A stretch of 64,000 nucleotides of DNA from Euborellia annulipes (taxonomy: Eukaryota > Arthropoda > Insecta > Dermaptera > Anisolabididae), in contig JAKCPI010028410.1 in assembly GCA_023213315.1 (NCBI GenBank), positions 57,857 through 121,856 on the forward strand. The letters are read 5' to 3'. Shown here one piece after another: positions 61,301 to 64,000 of the stretch. Position numbers and translations under genes: made by a program. Every line of letters starts with the position of its first letter. The stretch's first letter is position 1. The notes beneath the pieces are model-generated. The model was not told the origin of the DNA. It worked only from the letters and a program-made list of their open reading frames with translations, and searched no databases.

Positions 61301-62603
61301 TATTTCTTTTTAATTTTCAGTGGCTGTAATGTGTGCCTTGATTGTAACAATGGAAATTACCATTATTGTAAAACAGGGGGCCTTAATAATACTGTGGGAA
61401 TTTTCAAAAACGGTGGCTGGGCGGAATATACAGTAATACCAGATAATCAGGTTTACCTCATACCTGACACCATTTCTTTGGATCAAGGTAAGAAATATAA
61501 CTTAAATACTTTTGACGTTGTAAAAAATAAGTTAGTGCTTTTTTTACTTTCTCTTATCTATATATTAAATAGAGAGAACGTATTGGGTTCATGTCAAAAA
61601 TTCGATGTCGAGATTTTGATGGATATATAGGTTTTAAGGTCCCGTGTGTAAGAAAAAGTGGTTTTCGCAACATGGTCTGTCTGTGTGTCTGTAACAAAAT
61701 ATCTCAAGAAAGAAAAGAGCTAGGAGGTTGAAATTTTATATTTAAGTAAGGTACCTCCCTGCGACGTGACACAAAGCTTTGGAAAAAAATCAACCAAATA
61801 GTATTTACTAGTACTTTACCGATGCACTTTTCCAGTTTTTTTTCGATTTTCTCAAAATTGTCTCCAACGATTTTGTTTAAAATTCAAAAATCAATTATTT
61901 TTTAAGCTGTTCTTTAAAATTTATATTCTCATTTTGCTCTTGAAATTATTTGAAGCACACTTTACTCTTCATAGGAAAGATAGGAGAAATGATGCCATGG
62001 TAACACAATATAAATTTTACATCTTGTCTTCTAATATATTAGCGGTAACTAAATATATCTCGACACAAAAAAAATCTGATGTGACAAGCCACAGAACACA
62101 ACTTTCTCTTAACAAAGGTAAGAGAAAGTTGTGTGCTGTGCGACCATCACACCAGATTTTTTTTCCAAATGAAATGGTAAGTAAAAAATCAAATTCAATA
62201 AAAAAGTGAAGTGTTTCGTTTTATACTTCCTCTCATAGATTTAAGTGATTTGGAAAGGGAAGGAGTAGAATGAAAAGGGAGGCTTAATCCCACAAAAGGA
62301 TGCAATATGGAAAAGATTAGCCTATATATAATTTTAAAGATTCTTTACTGGTTAAACAAGGGACGAGGACAGCGAAAGTAATATAATATATGAATGTATT
62401 TTCAGCTGCATTGATGGAACCCATCTCCTGTATCTCTCATGGCGTAGATAAATTATTACCTATTCCAATGGGATCAAAAATACTTATTCAAGGAGCAGGA
62501 ATTATTGGAAATCTTTGGGCATCTATACTACACACTCAAGGCCATCGAAAAGTAACAATGGTAGAACCACAAGAATTTCGACGAGAACTTTTTAAAAAAA
62601 TGG
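52180..62603 (+). CDS. Zinc-dependent medium-chain polyol/alcohol dehydrogenase (5' four exons)
   Basis: Exons 52180-52332, 58884-59008, 61321-61487 and 62406-62603, joined in phase with GT-AG introns, give 214 residues of a usual 350 or so. Seen: the GroES-like domain with catalytic-zinc Cys in GICGTDLH and His-Glu in GHEFGG, structural-zinc cysteines in [16 protein letters not shown], the [15 protein letters not shown] segment, and a Rossmann GAGIIG motif with an acidic residue after the second strand (VTMVEP), which suggests NAD rather than NADP. The family includes sorbitol, arabinitol, threonine and related dehydrogenases that oxidise a hydroxyl to a carbonyl. The best guess is a sugar-alcohol dehydrogenase of the D-arabinitol/sorbitol type; the substrate is not decidable. 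The C-terminal exons are not found in the last 1.4 kb. Confidence 0.85.
52681..53066. mobile_element. hAT-like MITE (GCCGGAAC type), right end lost
   Basis: It begins CAGGGGAGCCGGAACGAATT then AGAATCAGGGGGG, and its AT-rich middle matches 63333-63799 and the reverse of 29467-29861. It ends at a C-run near 53066 without the expected TIR. Confidence 0.6.
53228..53452. mobile_element. Fold-back Penelope-type element, one hammerhead-like motif intact
   Basis: The left GGTTTCAGGATTTCTCC...CAATTTATTTATTAATAA mirrors the right TTATTAATAAATAAATTG...GGATAAATCCGGAAACC. The left arm keeps the motif at 53304-53335 (minus); the right arm has lost it by a small deletion (only CGTCGGCCCTGGCAC remains). hAT-like 53474-53729 starts just beyond. 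Confidence 0.8.
53304..53335 (-). ncRNA. Hammerhead-like motif with canonical CTGATGA core
   Basis: Minus strand: stem I GGCC, CTGATGA, T, stem II GGTC-CTATATAC-GACC, GAAA, CGTC, then GGCC completing stem I. Stem II is a perfect 4-bp helix with an 8-base loop. Confidence 0.65.
53474..53729. mobile_element. hAT-like MITE with 8-bp duplication ACCTCCGT
   Basis: The left end CAGGGGCGTATATAAGG and the right end TATATACGCCCCTG are inverted repeats flanked by ACCTCCGT (53466-53473 and 53730-53737). Frames at 53433-53834 on both strands come from it. Confidence 0.9.
54150..54366. mobile_element. Deleted copy of the 48-kb palindrome
   Basis: It shares GTGTTTATTAAAGCTTTTG, ATTATTAGGAGAATTTTTAA, ACGTTTCAACTGCTTATTC and then jumps to GGCCGTATTTATATATTT and the right arm, having lost the whole GC-rich centre and part of the motif. 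Confidence 0.8.
55459..56118 (-). repeat. Double-hairpin element, copy 8
   Basis: Reverse orientation: TACTTTCTCTTACCTCTATA hairpin, GATGTCGAGATTTTGATGG, a TGTGTATGTGTGTG tract, AGTACTAGTACTTTACTGATG, and the 5' hairpin AAAATCTGGTGTGAC...GTCACGCCAGATTTT at 56028-56115. Frames at 55421-55690 are artefacts. Confidence 0.75.
56568..56598. repeat. (AAAT)n microsatellite
   Basis: About eight uninterrupted AAAT units in dehydrogenase intron 1. Confidence 0.9.
57688..57964. mobile_element. Fold-back element with paired hammerhead-like motifs
   Basis: The left AATTAAATTTTCATCTAATT...GTTTCAAAAGGTTTTT mirrors the right AAAAACCTTTTGAAAC...AATTAGATGAAAATTTAATT. Motifs: 57770-57797 (minus) CTGATGA...GTC GAAA, and 57850-57880 (plus) CTGAAGA, T, GATG...CGTC, GAAA. 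The CGTC cleavage region is replaced by TG, so they are decayed. Confidence 0.75.
58002..58194. mobile_element. hAT-like MITE with 8-bp duplication GTTGAGTA
   Basis: The left end CAGGGCCGGAACTACGAG and the right end TAGATCCGGCCCTG are flanked by GTTGAGTA on both sides (57994-58001 and 58195-58202). Internal AATTTGCCGCCCCC and CTGCCGCCCGGGGCAG. Confidence 0.9.
58310..58509. mobile_element. hAT-like MITE fragment of the CGGATCC family
   Basis: It contains GTTTCTCGGGGAGGGGG, AATCTGGTGTGATTGGTCGC and CAAATCTCGGGAGAGGGGG in the family order. It is interrupted at 58510 by another MITE and resumes as TACCCCCTTTACCC after 58791. Confidence 0.6.
58510..58783. mobile_element. hAT-like MITE (GGCGTCATTT type) with 8-bp duplication GTAATTAC
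   Basis: The left end CAGTGGCGTCATTTCAAC and the right end AAATGACGCCACTG are flanked by GTAATTAC (58502-58509 and 58784-58791). It is inserted in another MITE. Two CTTGGGGGGG runs at the left suggest a short internal duplication. Confidence 0.92.
58884..59008 (+). CDS. Dehydrogenase exon 2
   Basis: The acceptor CTCTTTTAG ends at 58883; the donor GTAGGT starts at 59009. It reads [20 protein letters not shown] then [20 protein letters not shown] and N, ending two bases into a Gly codon. GHEFGG carries the second catalytic-zinc ligand (His) and the conserved Glu; GDRVAIDP is a family landmark. A later GTAAAT would include a stop, so it is not the donor. Confidence 0.87.
59287..59583. mobile_element. 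Fold-back element with one intact hammerhead-like motif
   Basis: The left AAGGAGTCAAAAAAAAATAC then CATATGGAGCCAAAATTATT mirrors the right AATAATTTTGGCTCCATATG then TTTTTTTGACTCCTTA. The left motif is at 59360-59392; in the right arm CTGAAGATGGCCTAGACGTC has lost the GAAA segment by a short deletion. Confidence 0.8.
59360..59392 (-). ncRNA. Hammerhead-like motif with CTTC in place of CGTC
   Basis: Minus strand: stem I GGCT, CTGAAGA, T, stem II GGCC-TAGACCAGT-GGCC, GAAA, CTTC, AGCC. Helices are intact; the triplet before the predicted cleavage site is TTC. Confidence 0.5.
59655..59687 (-). ncRNA. Hammerhead-like motif, left arm, strongest helices
   Basis: Minus strand: stem I ATTTTGTC, CTGATGA, A, stem II GAGTGC-AATCG-GCACTC (6 bp), GAAA, CGTC, GACAAAAT. 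Stem I is 8 bp and fully paired. Canonical core, apart from one extra base before stem II. Confidence 0.7.
59832..60850 (-). repeat. Double-hairpin element, copy 9
   Basis: TACTTTCTCTTACCTATGTT hairpin at 59833, GATGTCGAGATTTTGATGG, a long TGTGTGTGGG microsatellite near 59997-60035, AGTACTAGTACTTTACTG, then the 5' hairpin AAATCTGGTGTGACC...CAGTCACACCAGATTTTT at 60761-60850. Frames at 59884-60128 are artefacts. Confidence 0.75.
61137..61169 (+). ncRNA. Hammerhead-like motif, right arm
   Basis: CTGATGA, A, stem II GAGTGC-GATCG-GCACTC, GAAA, CGTC. The difference from the left arm lies in the loop. Stem I ATTTTACC/GACAAAAT has two mismatches. Confidence 0.65.
61321..61487 (+). CDS. Dehydrogenase exon 3 (structural zinc lobe)
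   Basis: The acceptor TTTTCAG ends at 61320; the donor GTAAGA starts at 61488. It reads [20 protein letters not shown], then [20 protein letters not shown], then [15 protein letters not shown]. Four cysteines spaced C-x2-C-x2-C-x7-C bind the structural zinc. GGWAEY is conserved in the family. Ends in phase 1. Confidence 0.88.
61543..62165 (-). repeat. Double-hairpin element, copy 10
   Basis: From the TTACTTTCTCTTATCTATATA hairpin through CGATGTCGAGATTTTGATGG, ACTAGTACTTTACCGATGC and the 5' hairpin AAAATCTGATGTGAC...CACACCAGATTTTTTTT. Located in the third dehydrogenase intron. Confidence 0.75.
62406..62603 (+). CDS. Dehydrogenase exon 4 (start of Rossmann domain)
   Basis: The acceptor GTATTTTCAG ends at 62405; the donor GTATTC starts at 62604, phase 1. 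It reads [20 protein letters not shown], then [20 protein letters not shown], then [19 protein letters not shown] and ELFKKM. GAGIIG is the dinucleotide-binding glycine motif. Reading on through the donor hits a stop at 62635, so at least one more exon is required. Confidence 0.87.
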
Positions 62604-62639
62604 GTATTCATTTATTTTTATCAATAAACACTTAATTAT

Positions 62640-63268
62640 TTCTTTTAATTAAATGATAAGCGAAAAATTTATAGTAATTAATTAATTAATTTTATCTGAC
62701 TACATATGGAATTAAATAATGTAGGGGAAGTGTGCCTATAATGTACCATTTAAGCAAATATCCAATTATCGTTGAACCAGCATGTGATAAAAATGACTTC
62801 GAAGTGATTCATTATAACACTGAATGTCAACAATAAGCCCTTCAAACCTGTATCTCCTTAGATAGATGAGTTAAATTAGTTTTTTTTTTCTTATTTGTAC
62901 CTCATACCCCTAAATTGTACCACCTCTACAAATTCTTTTTCAACTTCTGGAGATAATTACTGACAGAGGCCAAATATTTTTGTATCCTCGTTATATAAAT
63001 ATTCGTCCCTAGCATATGCCTCTTCTGAGTTGGCTTTGGGACCCCTTCCTACATACTTCGTTTATCCCCATGTCGCCATTTCGCAGCTCGGAACTGGCTC
63101 TTGGCATATCAACCGCACTCCATTTACAATAATTTTTTTCATCTTGTGCCATCTATGTTGTACGTTCATGGAGAGACAGAGTGGTACAATTTAGGGGACA
63201 AACATGAGCATAACTAGATTCGTTTTGTCGTTATTCATTCAGTTGCAGCACGATTTGATCGCTAATAG
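62640..63268. other. No exon recognised downstream of dehydrogenase exon 4
   Basis: I looked for the C-terminal half of the Rossmann domain and saw none. The stretch has repeat-like GTGCCTATAATGTACCA and GTACCTCATACCCCTAA motifs, and a near-mirror GTGGTACAATTTAGGG near 63181, which suggests another inverted-repeat element. Confidence 0.4.
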
Positions 63269-63269
63269 T

Positions 63270-63973
63270 ATAGTGAGCGCCACAATTAAGTCCCCACCTG
63301 ATAGTTCTAGCCTTAAGTATATGGTATAGTATCAGGGGCGTCGGAACAAATTTGAATCATGGGGGGGGGGCAAAAAATTTTTTTTAGAAAATTAAAATAA
63401 TTTAATATGTTCAAATAGTATAAAACAAAAACAAAGCTTTAAAAATTTTAAATAAAATCACAATTTTAATAAAATTAAAATTTAAAAAAAAATTTGTTAG
63501 TGATTTTATCAAAATTTTGTTTAGGCTATATTTATTTATTTATATTATATTTATACTATTTGAAGGAAATAAATATTTTTAATTTTCTTCTTTTAATTCA
63601 ATATAAAATATATTTAGAAATTAGAAATACAATAGGGTCTGTATAAAATATTTTGGAAAAAAATGAATTTGTTACTCTTTTAATTTTAAAGATTTTATTT
63701 TTAAAAAGTAAAAATGTATCATTTTTAAAAATAAATGAAATAAAAGAAGACATTGCCCCCCCTCTGTACCCTTGCCCCCCCCCAGTTCCGGCGCCTATGT
63801 ATAGTATATGGATTATGGTGAAATAATTTTAAATTTGAAAAGGTAAAATAAAATCATCTAAACCAGATTTTACGTTTTACGGTCATTAAAATTATTTCAT
63901 TATACACCATATAATATACCATATACTAAGGCTAAAGCTATCAGGTGGGGACTGAATTGTGGCGCTCACTGTA
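63270..63973. mobile_element. TIR element (CAGTGAGCGCCACAAT) interrupted by a hAT-like MITE
   Basis: The left ATAGTGAGCGCCACAATTAA then GTCCCCACCTGATAG mirrors the right CTATCAGGTGGGGAC then TGAATTGTGGCGCTCACTGT. TA lies at both outer edges, which suggests a mariner-type element. The insert is 63333-63799. Confidence 0.75.
63333..63799. mobile_element. hAT-like MITE (GGCGTCGGAAC type) with 8-bp duplication TATAGTAT
   Basis: The left end CAGGGGCGTCGGAAC and the right end GTTCCGGCGCCTATG are flanked by TATAGTAT (63325-63332 and 63800-63807). The interior matches 29467-29861 and 52681-53066. Confidence 0.85.
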
Positions 63974-64000
63974 CATAGTACAAAACTAAAATAATGAAGA

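Overview
This window is eukaryotic nuclear DNA from what is most probably an arthropod. It is very AT-rich, has GT-AG introns of up to about 6.5 kb, and is packed with short non-autonomous transposons. The arthropod call rests mainly on the 3' part of an Echinoid-type cell-adhesion gene ending in the PDZ ligand EIIV. The species cannot be named from sequence alone; a crustacean would fit the AT-richness and repeat load, but that is a guess.

Layout: (1) 2.4-8.5 kb, plus strand: the last four coding exons (membrane span and cytoplasmic tail) of an echinoid / friend-of-echinoid homologue; the ectodomain lies left of the window. (2) 18.9-35.4 kb, minus strand: 17 consecutive exons of a secreted-looking protein with an acidic Ser/Thr/Pro-rich N-terminal part and four tandem MAM domains, converging on echinoid. 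Two homopolymer runs break its reading frame by one base, which looks like assembly error or early decay. (3) 52.2-62.6 kb, plus strand: the first four coding exons of a zinc-dependent medium-chain polyol/alcohol dehydrogenase; its C-terminal part is beyond the right edge or unseen. The three genes have no evident functional link. About 36-52 kb holds no recognisable host gene.

The rest is layered mobile DNA: (a) fold-back elements whose arms carry hammerhead-ribozyme-like cores (CTGANGA, stem II, GAAA, usually CGTC, flanked by a matching stem I) as in the terminal repeats of Penelope-like retroelements, with a Penelope-type reverse transcriptase fragment at 50.8-51.3 kb; (b) a recurrent 0.5-1 kb element with a hairpin at each end, about ten copies; (c) G/C-run-rich hAT-like MITEs (termini CAGNGGCG or CAAGNGCGGAT) with 8-bp target duplications readable for many copies, several nested; (d) a long terminal-inverted-repeat MITE in three copies; (e) tRNA-derived SINEs; (f) pogo/mariner-like MITEs with TA flanks; (g) simple and tandem repeats.

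The observation most worth following is the set of paired, inverted hammerhead-like motifs. In at least ten places the ribozyme core is conserved while its helices differ and covary, and most occur as head-to-head pairs inside long palindromes.
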